A DNA stretch of 27,138 nt, from assembly GCA_046046915.1 (NCBI GenBank), contig JBJOIT010000039.1:1-27138 (forward strand), given 5' to 3'. Made by a program: the position numbers and the translations under genes. The stretch's first letter is position 1; each line of letters opens with the position of its first letter. Under the pieces are notes generated by a model that saw nothing but the letters and a program-made list of their open reading frames with translations, searched no databases and was not told the origin of the DNA. Source of the DNA: JBEEJZ01 sp046046915 (GTDB lineage: Bacteria; Pseudomonadota; Gammaproteobacteria; Burkholderiales; Burkholderiaceae_C). Positions 1 to 7,965 of this stretch are shown here, piece by piece.

Positions 1-565
1 CGTCCACGGTTTTTTGCGTGGCGGTGGCAGCGTGCACCGTGGTCATCAGGCCGCGCTTGATGCCGAATTTGTCGTGGATCACCTTGGCCAGGGGGGCCAG
101 GCAGTTGGTGGTGCACGATGCGTTGGAGATGATGGCCTCGCCCTTGTAGGTGTCGTGGTTCACGCCGTACACAAACATGGGGGTGTCGTCCTTGCTGGGG
201 GCGGACATGATTACCTTTTTGGCGCCGGCGGCCAGGTGCTTCTCGGCAGCGGCCTTGTCCAGGAACAGGCCGGTGGACTCGATCACGATGTCGGCACCGA
301 CTTCGTTCCACTTCAGGGCGGCGGGGTCGCGCTCTTGGGTCAGGCGGATTTTCTTGCCGTTAACGGTAAGGGTGTTGCCGTCGACCGAGACTTCGCCCTT
401 GAAACGGCCATGCACGCTGTCGTACTGCAGCATGTAGGCCAGGTAGTTGGGTTCCAGCAGGTCGTTGATGCCGACGATTTCAATATCGGGAAAATTCTGG
501 ATGGCAGAACGCAGCACGTTACGACCGATGCGGCCAAAGCCGTTGATACCGATTTTGATGGTCAT
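1..565 (-). CDS. gap: Glyceraldehyde-3-phosphate dehydrogenase, N-terminal part (gene continues beyond window start)
   Basis: This is the phosphorylating GAPDH of glycolysis, gluconeogenesis and the Calvin cycle, converting glyceraldehyde-3-phosphate, NAD(P)+ and phosphate to 1,3-bisphosphoglycerate in the cytosol. Reading the minus strand from ATG at 565 gives the Rossmann start MTIKIGINGFGRIGRNVLR, and later the active-site motif SNASCTTNCLAP with catalytic Cys at residue 151. About 188 codons are visible; the C-terminal catalytic half lies outside the window. An AGGAGT ribosome-binding site sits about 6-10 bases before the ATG. The gene begins 27 bases after the tkt stop on the same strand, so the two probably form an operon, a common arrangement in Burkholderiales. 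The family is certain; coenzyme preference cannot be judged here. Confidence 0.97.
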   Translation of the reverse strand, partial: MTIKIGINGFGRIGRNVLRSAIQNFPDIEIVGINDLLEPNYLAYMLQYDSVHGRFKGEVSVDGNTLTVNGKKIRLTQERDPAALKWNEVGADIVIESTGLFLDKAAAEKHLAAGAKKVIMSAPSKDDTPMFVYGVNHDTYKGEAIISNASCTTNCLAPLAKVIHDKFGIKRGLMTTVHAATATQKTVD

Positions 566-592
566 GGTTAACTCCTGAAAATTTGAAATGTC

Positions 593-2641
593 TTACTTTT
601 TGGCCAGCGCGGCTTGCACCGTGTCAGCCACATTCTCTGCGGTAAAGCCAAAGTGCTTGAACAGTACGGGTGCCGGAGCCGATTCGCCGTAGGTGTCGAT
701 ACCCACCACGGCAGCGCAGCCGTACTTCCACCAGCCTTCGCTCACACCCATTTCCACAGCGATGCGCGGCACGCCCACAGGCAACACGGCGTTCTTGTAG
801 TCCACGCTCTGGCGGTCAAACGCAGTGTTGCTGGGCATGGACACCACGCGCACGGCAACCTTGCGTTCGGCCAGCAGCTTTTGGGCAGCCAGGGCGAGTT
901 GCACTTCGGAGCCCGTGGCAATGATGACGGCCTGCGTTTTCTTGCTGGGCTTGAAGCCGGCATCTACCGGCTCAGACAAGACATAAGCGCCCTTGCTGAT
1001 GGCGTCCAGACCCGAGGCATCAGGTGCGGAAGCCGAGTCGCACTTGGCGGCGTAGCTGATGTTCTGGCGCGACAGCAGCAACGCTGTGGGGCGGGTGCTG
1101 TTTTGCAGCGCCACCGTCCAGGCCACGGCGGTCTCAGCGGTATCGGCGGGGCGCCACACATCCAGATTGGGGATGATGCGCAGGCTGGCGGCGTGCTCGA
1201 TCGACTGGTGAGTAGGGCCGTCTTCGCCCAGGCCTATGCTGTCGTGGGTGAAAACGTGGATGACGCGTTGCTTCATCAGCGCGGCCATGCGGATGGCGTT
1301 GCGGCTGTAGTCGCTGAAGGTCAGGAAAGTGCCGCCGTAAGGAATGTAGCCTCCGTGCAGGGCCACGCCATTCATGATGGCGGCCATGCCGAACTCACGC
1401 ACGCCATAGTTGATGTGACGGCCGCCGTTGCCCTTGCCAGCCTCATCAAAACGCAGGTTGGGGGTGGCTTTGGTGTTGGTGAGGTTGGAGCCGGTCAGGT
1501 CGGCCGAGCCACCCAACATCTCGGGCAGGGCTGCGGTGAAGGCTTCCAGCGCCAGCTGGCTGGCCTTGCGGCTGGCCACGGTCTCGCCCTTGGTGTGGGC
1601 GGCAATCACGGCGTCCACGGCCGTCTGTACAAACTGCTTGGGCAAGTCGCCCTTCATGCGGCGCACCAGCTCCTTGGCCAGAGCGGGGTGGGCGGCTTTG
1701 TAGGCCTTGAAGGTGTCGTTCCAGGCTTGTTCTGCCGTCTTGCCAGCAGCCTTGGCATCCCAGGCGGCGTACACATCCTCGGGAATGACGAAGGGAGCGT
1801 GGTTCCAGCCCAGCGACTCGCGGGTGAGCTTGATTTCTTCAGCACCCAGCGGTTCGCCGTGGGCTTTGGAGGTGTTGGCGCGGTTGGGGCTGCCCTTGCC
1901 GATGTGCGTCTTGCAGATCACCAGGGTGGGCTTGTCGGCGCTGGTCTTGGCAGCGGCAATGGCTTGCGATACAGCGGCTTCGTCGTGGCCGTCAACCGGG
2001 CCGATCACGTTCCAGCCGTAGGCGGCAAAGCGCTGGGCGGTGTTGTCGATGAACCAGGGGGCGACTTGGCCGTCGATGGAGATGCCGTTGTCGTCGTACA
2101 GGGCGATGAGCTTGTTGAGCTTCCAGGCACCGGCCAGGGCGGCAGCTTCGTGGCTGATGCCTTCCATCAGGCAGCCGTCACCCATGAACACATAGGTGTG
2201 GTGGTCCACCACGGTATGGCCTTCTCGGTTGAATTCAGCGGCCAGCAGTTTTTCTGCCAGGGCCATGCCCACGGCATTGGTCACACCCTGGCCCAGGGGG
2301 CCAGTGGTGGTTTCCACGCCGGGCGTCACGCCCACCTCTGGGTGGCCGGCGGTCTTGCTGTGCAGCTGGCGGAAGTTCTTGATCTCGCTCATCGGCAGCT
2401 TGTAGCCGGTGAGGTGCAGCAAGGCGTAGATCAGCATCGAGCCGTGGCCGTTGGACAGCACGAAACGGTCGCGGTCAAACCAGTTGGGGTTGGCGGGGCT
2501 GTGCTTGAGGTGGCGGGCCCACAAGGCCACTGCCATATCGGCCATGCCCATCGGTGCGCCGGGGTGACCCGAGTTGGCTTGTTGCACGGCGTCCATGGCC
2601 AATGCGCGGATGGCGTTAGCCATGGTTTGAGGCGTTGTCAT
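593..2641 (-). CDS. tkt: Transketolase
   Basis: This is the thiamine-diphosphate enzyme that moves two-carbon units between sugar phosphates in the pentose phosphate and Calvin pathways. From ATG at 2641 the protein has 682 residues, close to the usual 660-680. Visible signatures are SGHPGAPMGMA (His26), the SNGHGS motif (His66), GPLGQG (residues 114-119), the ThDP/Mg motif GDG at 154-156 followed by DDN at 183-185, and the catalytic-glutamate motif VREFGM in the Pyr domain. The frame stays open upstream to 2719, but those 26 codons show no family similarity and the start MTTPQTMANAIRALAMDAVQ is typical. A GGAG lies about 11 bases before the chosen ATG. The gene leads the operon with gap. Confidence 0.97.
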   Translation of the reverse strand: MTTPQTMANAIRALAMDAVQQANSGHPGAPMGMADMAVALWARHLKHSPANPNWFDRDRFVLSNGHGSMLIYALLHLTGYKLPMSEIKNFRQLHSKTAGHPEVGVTPGVETTTGPLGQGVTNAVGMALAEKLLAAEFNREGHTVVDHHTYVFMGDGCLMEGISHEAAALAGAWKLNKLIALYDDNGISIDGQVAPWFIDNTAQRFAAYGWNVIGPVDGHDEAAVSQAIAAAKTSADKPTLVICKTHIGKGSPNRANTSKAHGEPLGAEEIKLTRESLGWNHAPFVIPEDVYAAWDAKAAGKTAEQAWNDTFKAYKAAHPALAKELVRRMKGDLPKQFVQTAVDAVIAAHTKGETVASRKASQLALEAFTAALPEMLGGSADLTGSNLTNTKATPNLRFDEAGKGNGGRHINYGVREFGMAAIMNGVALHGGYIPYGGTFLTFSDYSRNAIRMAALMKQRVIHVFTHDSIGLGEDGPTHQSIEHAASLRIIPNLDVWRPADTAETAVAWTVALQNSTRPTALLLSRQNISYAAKCDSASAPDASGLDAISKGAYVLSEPVDAGFKPSKKTQAVIIATGSEVQLALAAQKLLAERKVAVRVVSMPSNTAFDRQSVDYKNAVLPVGVPRIAVEMGVSEGWWKYGCAAVVGIDTYGESAPAPVLFKHFGFTAENVADTVQAALAKK

Positions 2642-2681
2642 CTGAGGGGCAGCTCCAAAAAAAGTGCAGTAGGGGCAGCCC

Positions 2682-2694
2682 ACGATTTTATCGT
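2682..2694 (-). promoter_or_regulatory. Possible tkt promoter element with small palindrome
   Basis: In the 213-base divergent gap between tkt and the HD-GYP gene, the minus strand contains TAAAAT (positions 2690-2685), a fair match to a sigma-70 -10 box about 45 bases before the tkt start. It lies in the perfect palindrome ACGAT-AAA-ATCGT. No good -35 box is visible at the right spacing, so this is only a candidate. No convincing promoter was found for the plus-strand gene. Confidence 0.25.
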
Positions 2695-2854
2695 CGGTTG
2701 CTGCGACGCCTCTGAGCACCCACCGGGTCCATCAGGTCGAGTGATGCAAACGCTTAAGCAGCCTGGGCTGTTCGGCTGGCCTTGTAATCGGCGACAACGT
2801 GTACATTGCGGCTTGCAAAACAATCCTTGCGCACGGAAAAGAGGCGAAACGGCA

Positions 2855-4090
2855 ATGAATGTGAGTTCTTTCGAGTTGATGCCCGATCGGGCACTCCGTG
2901 AAGAGCCCGTGCCATCGGCCCTGAATGGATCGCTGGACGCGCAACGCCTCACGCTGTTGGTCGAGGCGTCATTGGCACTCAGTGAGGTGCGGGACTTTGA
3001 TGCGCTGTTGGGACTGATTGCCAAGACAGGCGTCGAAATGGCGCATTGCGAGGGCTGTTCGATCTATGGCGTGGAGGGCGACCATTTGCGCTTTCTGGCC
3101 TCGACCAACCCGGTGCTTGACCAGCGTGCTGGCGATCGGCAGCGACTGGTAGAAAGCGTGCGGGACTTTCTGATTCCCATCCAGTCCAGCTCCATCGCCG
3201 GATTTGTCGCCTTGTCGGGGCGCCCGCTCAACATTGCAGATGTGTACCAGCTCGACGCATCCTTGTTGTACAAGTTCAATCCCTCACTGGACCAACGTCA
3301 CCAGTACCGTTCCTGCTCCATGCTCACACTGCCCATGTGTGACACGCGTGGCTATGTGCTCGGGGTCGTGCAGTTCATCAATCACCGCAGCCGCGACAAC
3401 AACGCCATCCAAGCGTTTCCAGAAGCCGACATCGTTTATCTGACTGCGCTGGCCAATCAGGTCGGGGTGCTGTTGCGCAATGCACGCATGAACCACCAAC
3501 TGCGTGAATCCCAAGTCGAAGCGGTCAAAAAATTTGTCATTGCATCGGAGTTCAGTGACAAGGACACGGGCGCCCACATCGAGCGCATGGGCCGCTACAG
3601 CGCGCTTTTTTGCGACCTGCTCGGGCTGGGATCGGCCTTTGGAGAGGACATGCGCCTGGCGTCCATGTTGCATGACGTGGGCAAGATCACCACCCCGGAC
3701 GCCATCCTCAAGAAGCCCGGCGCACTCACCGCCTACGAGATGGTGATCATGCGTCAGCATGCGCAAAATGGTTACGACATCCTGCGCGACTCCCAATCGC
3801 CCCTCTTGCAGCTGGGGGCCACCGTGGCCATCTCGCATCACGAAAGGTGGAATGGCGCTGGCTACCCCAACGGCCTGGCTGGCGAGCAAATTCCTTTGGT
3901 AGGACGCATCGTGACATTAGCCGATGTTTACGACGCTTTGAGCACGCGTCGATGCTACAAAGAGCCTTGGCCCATGGACCAGGTGACAGACTTCCTTACC
4001 CGCGAGAGTGGCCAACATTTTGATCCGACGCTGGTCAAGCTTTATCTGAGCAACCGCCAGAAATTCATCGATATCCAGCACTCCGTTTGA
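2855..4090 (+). CDS. GAF domain / HD-GYP domain cyclic-di-GMP phosphodiesterase
   Basis: This 411-residue cytosolic protein is a probable signalling phosphodiesterase. An N-terminal GAF sensor domain (about residues 30-210, including CSIYGVEGDHLRFLAS) is followed by an HD-GYP domain (about 220-400). The HD-GYP hallmarks are intact: His241 in GAHIERMGRYS, HDVGK with His273-Asp274, His302, HHE at 328-330, GYP at 335-337 and the DVYDAL segment. Members of this family hydrolyse cyclic di-GMP through a di- or trinuclear metal centre; the GAF ligand is unknown. The start ATG at 2855 follows GAGGCGAAACGGCA, which contains a purine-rich RBS. The same frame is open far upstream through the antisense of tkt, but that part is not coding. 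It has no obvious functional link to its neighbours. Confidence 0.92.
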   Translation: MNVSSFELMPDRALREEPVPSALNGSLDAQRLTLLVEASLALSEVRDFDALLGLIAKTGVEMAHCEGCSIYGVEGDHLRFLASTNPVLDQRAGDRQRLVESVRDFLIPIQSSSIAGFVALSGRPLNIADVYQLDASLLYKFNPSLDQRHQYRSCSMLTLPMCDTRGYVLGVVQFINHRSRDNNAIQAFPEADIVYLTALANQVGVLLRNARMNHQLRESQVEAVKKFVIASEFSDKDTGAHIERMGRYSALFCDLLGLGSAFGEDMRLASMLHDVGKITTPDAILKKPGALTAYEMVIMRQHAQNGYDILRDSQSPLLQLGATVAISHHERWNGAGYPNGLAGEQIPLVGRIVTLADVYDALSTRRCYKEPWPMDQVTDFLTRESGQHFDPTLVKLYLSNRQKFIDIQHSV

Positions 4091-4146
4091 CAGCTCCGCG
4101 TCCGCCATCGATGGCGAGGTCCGTCTGGCAGATAGATACCGTCTTC

Positions 4147-4914
4147 ATGACTCCAAACAAAACGATCTTTCTTGGTACATCAGCCCTGTTGCTGGCCGCC
4201 GGTCGCGGCGAGCGCATGCGCCCGCTGACCGATGTGACACCCAAACCATTGCTACCGGTGCAAGGCCAGCCGCTGATGCAATGGCATCTGGCAGCATTGG
4301 CGCGAGATGGCATAGGCCGCGTGGTCATTAACACCGCCTGGCTAGGCGAGCAGATTCCGGCGCGCTTTGGCAGGGAGTTCAAAGGCATGGCGCTGAGCTA
4401 CTCGATGGAAGGCGAGGACTTTGGCAGCGCTCTGGAAACGGCGGGCGGCATTGCCCGTGCACTGCCTATGCTGGATGACGTTTTCTGGGTTCTGGCCGGG
4501 GATGTGTACACGCCCGACTTTGTGTTTGATGCCGCAGCCTTCGCGACCTTTGCGGCCAGCCCTATGCTGGCTCACCTGTGGCTGGTGCCCAACCCGACGC
4601 ATAACCCCAAAGGCGACTTTGGTTTGTCGGATGACGGCTTGGCCCTGAATGTGCCTCCAGACCAACCAGGGCCTCGCTATACCTACAGCACCATCGGCCT
4701 GTACCGGCGTGCTTTTTTTGAGCCGCCAAATTGCGATTTGCCGGCCGGCAACCCGCATGGCGTCAAGGCTGCGCTAGCACCCTTGTTACGCACCGCCATG
4801 AACCGGAGCCTGGTCTCGGCCCAGCTCTACACGGGGCCATGGACCGATGTGGGCACGCCCGAGCGGCTTACCCAGTTAAATTCAGCTCACCCATCAGAAC
4901 ACGCCGCAACATGA
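4147..4914 (+). CDS. murU: MurU-like sugar-1-phosphate nucleotidyltransferase
   Basis: This protein has the nucleotidyltransferase fold of the MurU / mannose-1-phosphate guanylyltransferase group. The visible signature is ALLLAAGRGERMRPLT (residues 13-28), followed by the PKPLLPV lysine motif (32-38), ETAGGI (97-102) and the metal-binding Asp119 in LAGDVYTP. In Pseudomonas, MurU makes UDP-MurNAc from MurNAc-1-phosphate supplied by AmgK, bypassing de novo synthesis. An AmgK homologue lies about 11 kb away at 16330. From ATG 4147 it has 255 residues; an in-frame ATG at 4111 would add 12. Neither start has a clear RBS. The stop overlaps the pepP start (ATGA at 4911-4914), indicating translational coupling. 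Substrate assignment rests on family similarity and the AmgK partner; GDP-mannose-type activity is the alternative. Confidence 0.8.
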   Translation: MTPNKTIFLGTSALLLAAGRGERMRPLTDVTPKPLLPVQGQPLMQWHLAALARDGIGRVVINTAWLGEQIPARFGREFKGMALSYSMEGEDFGSALETAGGIARALPMLDDVFWVLAGDVYTPDFVFDAAAFATFAASPMLAHLWLVPNPTHNPKGDFGLSDDGLALNVPPDQPGPRYTYSTIGLYRRAFFEPPNCDLPAGNPHGVKAALAPLLRTAMNRSLVSAQLYTGPWTDVGTPERLTQLNSAHPSEHAAT

Positions 4915-6296
4915 CCGACTCGATTTACGCCGAACGCCGCGCCCGCCTGGCCGTCCAACTGGGGCCCAATGGCATTGCCATCATCCCCACAGCGCCAGAA
5001 CAGCCACGCAACCGTGATGCCGATTTTTTGTACCGGCATGACAGCTATTTTTATTACCTGACCGGCTTCACCGAGCCCCAGGCTTGGCTAGTGGTCGCCG
5101 GTGATGGCGGCAGCACCCTGTTTTGTCAACCCAAGGACCTGGAACGCGAGATTTGGGACGGGTATCGCCTGGGGCCAGATGCTGCGCCCGCCACGCTGGG
5201 GCTGGACGCGGCTTATTCCAATACCGAGCTCGACAGCCGGATGCCCACGTTGCTGGAAAACCGCGAGGCCGTATGGTTTGCCTTTGCCACACACCCTGGC
5301 CTGGAAACACGGGTGGCCGGCTGGTTGAACAAGGTGCGTGCCCGTGTGCGCTTGGGGGCCCAGTGCCCCGAGCAGCAGCGCGACCTGTGTGGCGTGCTTG
5401 ATGAGATGCGCCTGTTCAAGGACACGCACGAGCAGGCCATCATGCGCCGTGCGGCGCAGATCAGCGCCGGCGCGCACATCCGCGCCATGCAAACCAGCGC
5501 CCGCATGTTGCGTGCCGGTGCCGATGTACGCGAGTACCACCTGGACGCCGAGTTGCTGCACGCGTTTCGGCTGTATGGCTCGCAGTTCCCGGCCTACAGC
5601 TCGATCGTGGCCGCCGGGGCCAACGCCTGCGTCCTGCACTACCGTGCCGACAAAGCGCCTATCCGCGATGGGGAACTGGTGCTGATCGATGCGGGTTGCG
5701 AGCTTGATGGCTACGCCAGCGACATCACCCGCACTTTTCCGGCCAACGGCAGGTTCACAGGCCCGCAGCGAGAACTCTACGACCTGGTCCTGGCCTCACA
5801 GTACGCAGCAGTGGCAGCGACACGGGCCGGCGCCCGATTCACCGATCCGCATGACGCTGCCGTCAAGGTGCTGTCACAAGGCATGCTGGATGTCGGCTTG
5901 CTGGACCGCAACAAGGTCGGCGGTGTGGACGATGTGATCGCCAATCGCAGTTACTTTGCGTTTTACATGCACCGCACCGGCCACTGGCTGGGCATGGATG
6001 TGCACGATTGCGGCAGTTATGTGGAGCCCACCGAGGTGGGCAGGTTGAACGAACGCAAGGATCCATTGAGCGGAGAAACCATCAAGGACCGCCCCAGTCG
6101 CATTTTGCATGCGGGCATGGTGCTGACCATAGAACCCGGCCTGTATGTGCGCCCGGGACCAGGGGTGCCCGAGCGCTTCCACAACATCGGCATCCGCATC
6201 GAAGACGATGCCATCGTGACACAAGACGGCTGCGAGCTGATCTCGCGCGGTGTGCCCGTCGATGCCGACGCCATCGAAGCCTTAATGCGACTATGA
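4911..6296 (+). CDS. pepP: Xaa-Pro aminopeptidase (aminopeptidase P, M24B)
   Basis: This 461-residue metallopeptidase removes N-terminal residues preceding proline. It has an N-terminal AMP_N domain (about residues 1-140, with YRHDSYFYYLTGF) and a pita-bread catalytic domain. All five metal ligands of the family can be placed: Asp260 (VLIDAGCE), Asp271 (SDITRTFP), His358 (RTGHWLGMDVHD), Glu408 (LTIEPGLYV) and Glu431 (GIRIEDD). The ATG at 4911 overlaps the stop of the upstream nucleotidyltransferase by ATGA, which fixes the start. Its own stop overlaps the start of the MOSC gene in the same way. The three genes therefore look like one coupled operon. Confidence 0.96.
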   Translation: MTDSIYAERRARLAVQLGPNGIAIIPTAPEQPRNRDADFLYRHDSYFYYLTGFTEPQAWLVVAGDGGSTLFCQPKDLEREIWDGYRLGPDAAPATLGLDAAYSNTELDSRMPTLLENREAVWFAFATHPGLETRVAGWLNKVRARVRLGAQCPEQQRDLCGVLDEMRLFKDTHEQAIMRRAAQISAGAHIRAMQTSARMLRAGADVREYHLDAELLHAFRLYGSQFPAYSSIVAAGANACVLHYRADKAPIRDGELVLIDAGCELDGYASDITRTFPANGRFTGPQRELYDLVLASQYAAVAATRAGARFTDPHDAAVKVLSQGMLDVGLLDRNKVGGVDDVIANRSYFAFYMHRTGHWLGMDVHDCGSYVEPTEVGRLNERKDPLSGETIKDRPSRILHAGMVLTIEPGLYVRPGPGVPERFHNIGIRIEDDAIVTQDGCELISRGVPVDADAIEALMRL

Positions 6297-6877
6297 CGGA
6301 GCGCCGTTTATTGCAAGTCAACGTGGGCCTGGTGAGGCCCTTGTTGGTGAGTGAGCGCAAGATGATGAGTGCCATCGGTAAGCAGGCGGTTACGGGCGCC
6401 GTAGAGGTCAAGCCCCTGGGACTGGCCGGCGATGAGCAAGCCGACTTGAGCGTACATGGCGGCCTGGCCAAGGCGATTTACGCTTACCCCACCGAGCACT
6501 ACGCGTTTTGGCAGGAACAACGCCAGCAACGAGGTGTGACGCTCTTTGACGAAGTTCTGGGCGGGGGTTTCGCCGGCGAAAACCTCACCTTGGCCGGTTT
6601 GCTGGAAGACGAGGTGTGGGTCGGCGACGAGCTGCATTTCCCTGACTGCGTGTTGCGCGTGACGGCCCCGCGCGAGCCCTGCGGCAAGTTCAACACCGTC
6701 ATGGGCTACTCACAGGCCGCGCGCGACATGGTGCAGTCCAGTCGTTGCGGTTTTTATTTGGCAGTGTGCACGCCCGGCAGCCTGGCAGCTGGGCAGTCGT
6801 TTGAGTTGGTGCCAGGGCGACGGGGGCTATCCATTCCCCAAGCGTTGGCCGCTAAAGGTGCCAAGCACTTGCGTTGA
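6293..6877 (+). CDS. MOSC domain-containing protein (YiiM-like)
   Basis: This is a 194-residue protein of the MOSC family, relatives of the molybdenum-cofactor sulfurase C-terminal domain. It resembles E. coli YiiM, which with molybdenum cofactor reduces N-hydroxylated bases such as 6-N-hydroxylaminopurine. Visible features are the VHGG segment (residues 54-57), GGGFAGENLTL (90-100) and the conserved cysteine Cys130 in APREPCGKFNTVMG, which would ligate the molybdenum centre or sulfur. The start ATG overlaps the pepP stop by ATGA, so it is the third member of the coupled operon. The biological substrate is not evident from the sequence. Confidence 0.88.
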   Translation: MTERRLLQVNVGLVRPLLVSERKMMSAIGKQAVTGAVEVKPLGLAGDEQADLSVHGGLAKAIYAYPTEHYAFWQEQRQQRGVTLFDEVLGGGFAGENLTLAGLLEDEVWVGDELHFPDCVLRVTAPREPCGKFNTVMGYSQAARDMVQSSRCGFYLAVCTPGSLAAGQSFELVPGRRGLSIPQALAAKGAKHLR

Positions 6878-6929
6878 GTCAGCAGGGGCCTGCGTCTCTC
6901 GATACAGACTATCTATTGATTAGGAATTC

Positions 6930-6987
6930 CCAATTGGCCAATCCAATTGCTAAAGCCTAACATTCATTCTGTGTTGATTGATTCAAC
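6930..6987 (+). promoter_or_regulatory. Two inverted repeats upstream of rubrerythrin (candidate operator region)
   Basis: The 137-base gap before the rubrerythrin gene is AT-rich compared with its surroundings. It contains the perfect inverted repeat CAATTGG-CCAAT-CCAATTG (6931-6949) and a second one, GTTGA-TTGAT-TCAAC (6973-6987). A weak promoter, TTGGCC (6934-6939) with TAACAT (6958-6963) and an 18-base spacer, would sit between them. The regulator is unknown; redox or metal regulators are plausible given the gene downstream. Confidence 0.35.
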
Positions 6988-7014
6988 CTATCTGTTCATC
7001 CCAAGGAGTACACC

Positions 7015-7497
7015 GTGAGCACTGCACAACGCCCCGACATCAAGACCATCGCCAACCTCGAAGCGGCTTTTGCCGGCGAATCAATGGCCCATATCAAGTA
7101 TCGCTATTTCGCCAAGATTGCCAGGGAGGTGGGGGACGAAGACACCGCTCGCGCCTTTGAAGAAACGGCCGACCAGGAGGTCATGCACGCCTTCGGACAC
7201 CTGGACCTGCTCTACCCCAAGGCCACCATGACACCGGCCAAGGCTTTGCAGATCGCCATTGACGGCGAAACCTACGAGTACACAGAGATGTACCCCGGCT
7301 TTCGCAAGACCGCCGAAGAAGAGGGCAACGCTGCAGCTGTGACCGAGATGAACGAGCAAATCGAGGAAAGCAAGGTGCACGCGGCTCAGTTCAAGGCCAC
7401 CCTCGAGAAAGCCCAAAAGCGCTTTGCCGCCCTGGCCCGTGTGGAAGAGCGCCATGCCAACCATTACAAAGCCCAATTGGCCCGCGTCACGGCCTGA
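7015..7497 (+). CDS. rbr: Rubrerythrin (di-iron domain only)
   Basis: This 160-residue ferritin-like protein is a probable peroxide reductase. The two half-bundles carry the usual ligands: Glu22 in AGESMAH, Glu55-x-x-His58 in DQEVMHA, Glu85 and Glu88 in GETYEYTEMYP, and Glu144-x-x-His147 in VEERHANHY. The C-terminal rubredoxin domain of classical rubrerythrin is absent. A separate rubredoxin gene follows 48 bases downstream and could supply electrons in trans. The start is GTG at 7015, supported by an AAGGAG RBS at 7002-7007. Likely role: removing hydrogen peroxide under low oxygen. The family call is firm; the physiological electron donor is inferred from adjacency. Confidence 0.93.
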   Translation: MSTAQRPDIKTIANLEAAFAGESMAHIKYRYFAKIAREVGDEDTARAFEETADQEVMHAFGHLDLLYPKATMTPAKALQIAIDGETYEYTEMYPGFRKTAEEEGNAAAVTEMNEQIEESKVHAAQFKATLEKAQKRFAALARVEERHANHYKAQLARVTA

Positions 7498-7545
7498 ACA
7501 CCGCCCCCAACAACATCACCAACGTTTAAACGAAGACTACGCATC

Positions 7546-7710
7546 ATGAAAACCTATATCTGCATCGTTTGTGGCTTTGTCTATGACGAGACCGCCGGCC
7601 GCCCCGAAGACGGCATTGCCCCCGGCACCTTGTGGGTCGACGTGCCTGAAAGCTGGACCTGTCCGGATTGCGGTGTGGCCAAAGCGGACTTCGAAGCCGT
7701 CGAAATCTGA
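7546..7710 (+). CDS. Rubredoxin
   Basis: A 54-residue electron-transfer protein starting MKTYICIVCGFVYDE. It has the two CxxCG knuckles of rubredoxin: Cys6-x-x-Cys9 and Cys39-x-x-Cys42 (CPDCG), which together hold one iron. The acidic residues and the PEDGIAPGT / VPESWTCPDCG spacing are normal for the family. It lies 48 bases after rubrerythrin on the same strand, with only a weak purine stretch as RBS, so co-transcription is likely. Its obvious job is reducing the neighbouring rubrerythrin; other partners are possible. Confidence 0.95.
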   Translation: MKTYICIVCGFVYDETAGRPEDGIAPGTLWVDVPESWTCPDCGVAKADFEAVEI

Positions 7711-7878
7711 AACCACCCTGCGTGCCACATGCTCAGCAGAAGCCGAGGCTATTTCATCTACTGAGATCTGGTGCAGGCCACAGGTGCAAATCAAAGCAAC
7801 GCTGGCCTGATATTGGCTGAATATTTGAGGCAAAAGTGATGAACTGATAAGTCAATACTGGCATGAGAGTGCGAGGCC

Positions 7879-7884
7879 TACAAT
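7879..7884 (+). promoter_or_regulatory. Candidate -10 box upstream of maeB
   Basis: The 255 bases between rubredoxin and maeB contain no plausible gene. TACAAT at 7879-7884 matches the sigma-70 -10 consensus in five of six positions and lies about 80 bases before the maeB ATG. The -35 region (around 7856-7861, TACTGG) is poor. No terminator-like hairpin was seen after rubredoxin. Confidence 0.35.
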
Positions 7885-7965
7885 TCTTTGAACTTCACCT
7901 CACACTAGGTCTGGTTTAGCCGGCGCCATACATGGCCCAGGTGCCAGCCCACGCAGGAAACCCAG

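Noticed and set aside
614..2854. Long open frame on the plus strand opposite tkt, continuous with the HD-GYP gene (1158 codons in total)
   Set aside because: The translation opposite tkt is His/Gly/Val-rich with no domain, a usual antisense shadow of a GC-rich gene; tkt on the other strand is unmistakable. Only the part from 2855 is real.
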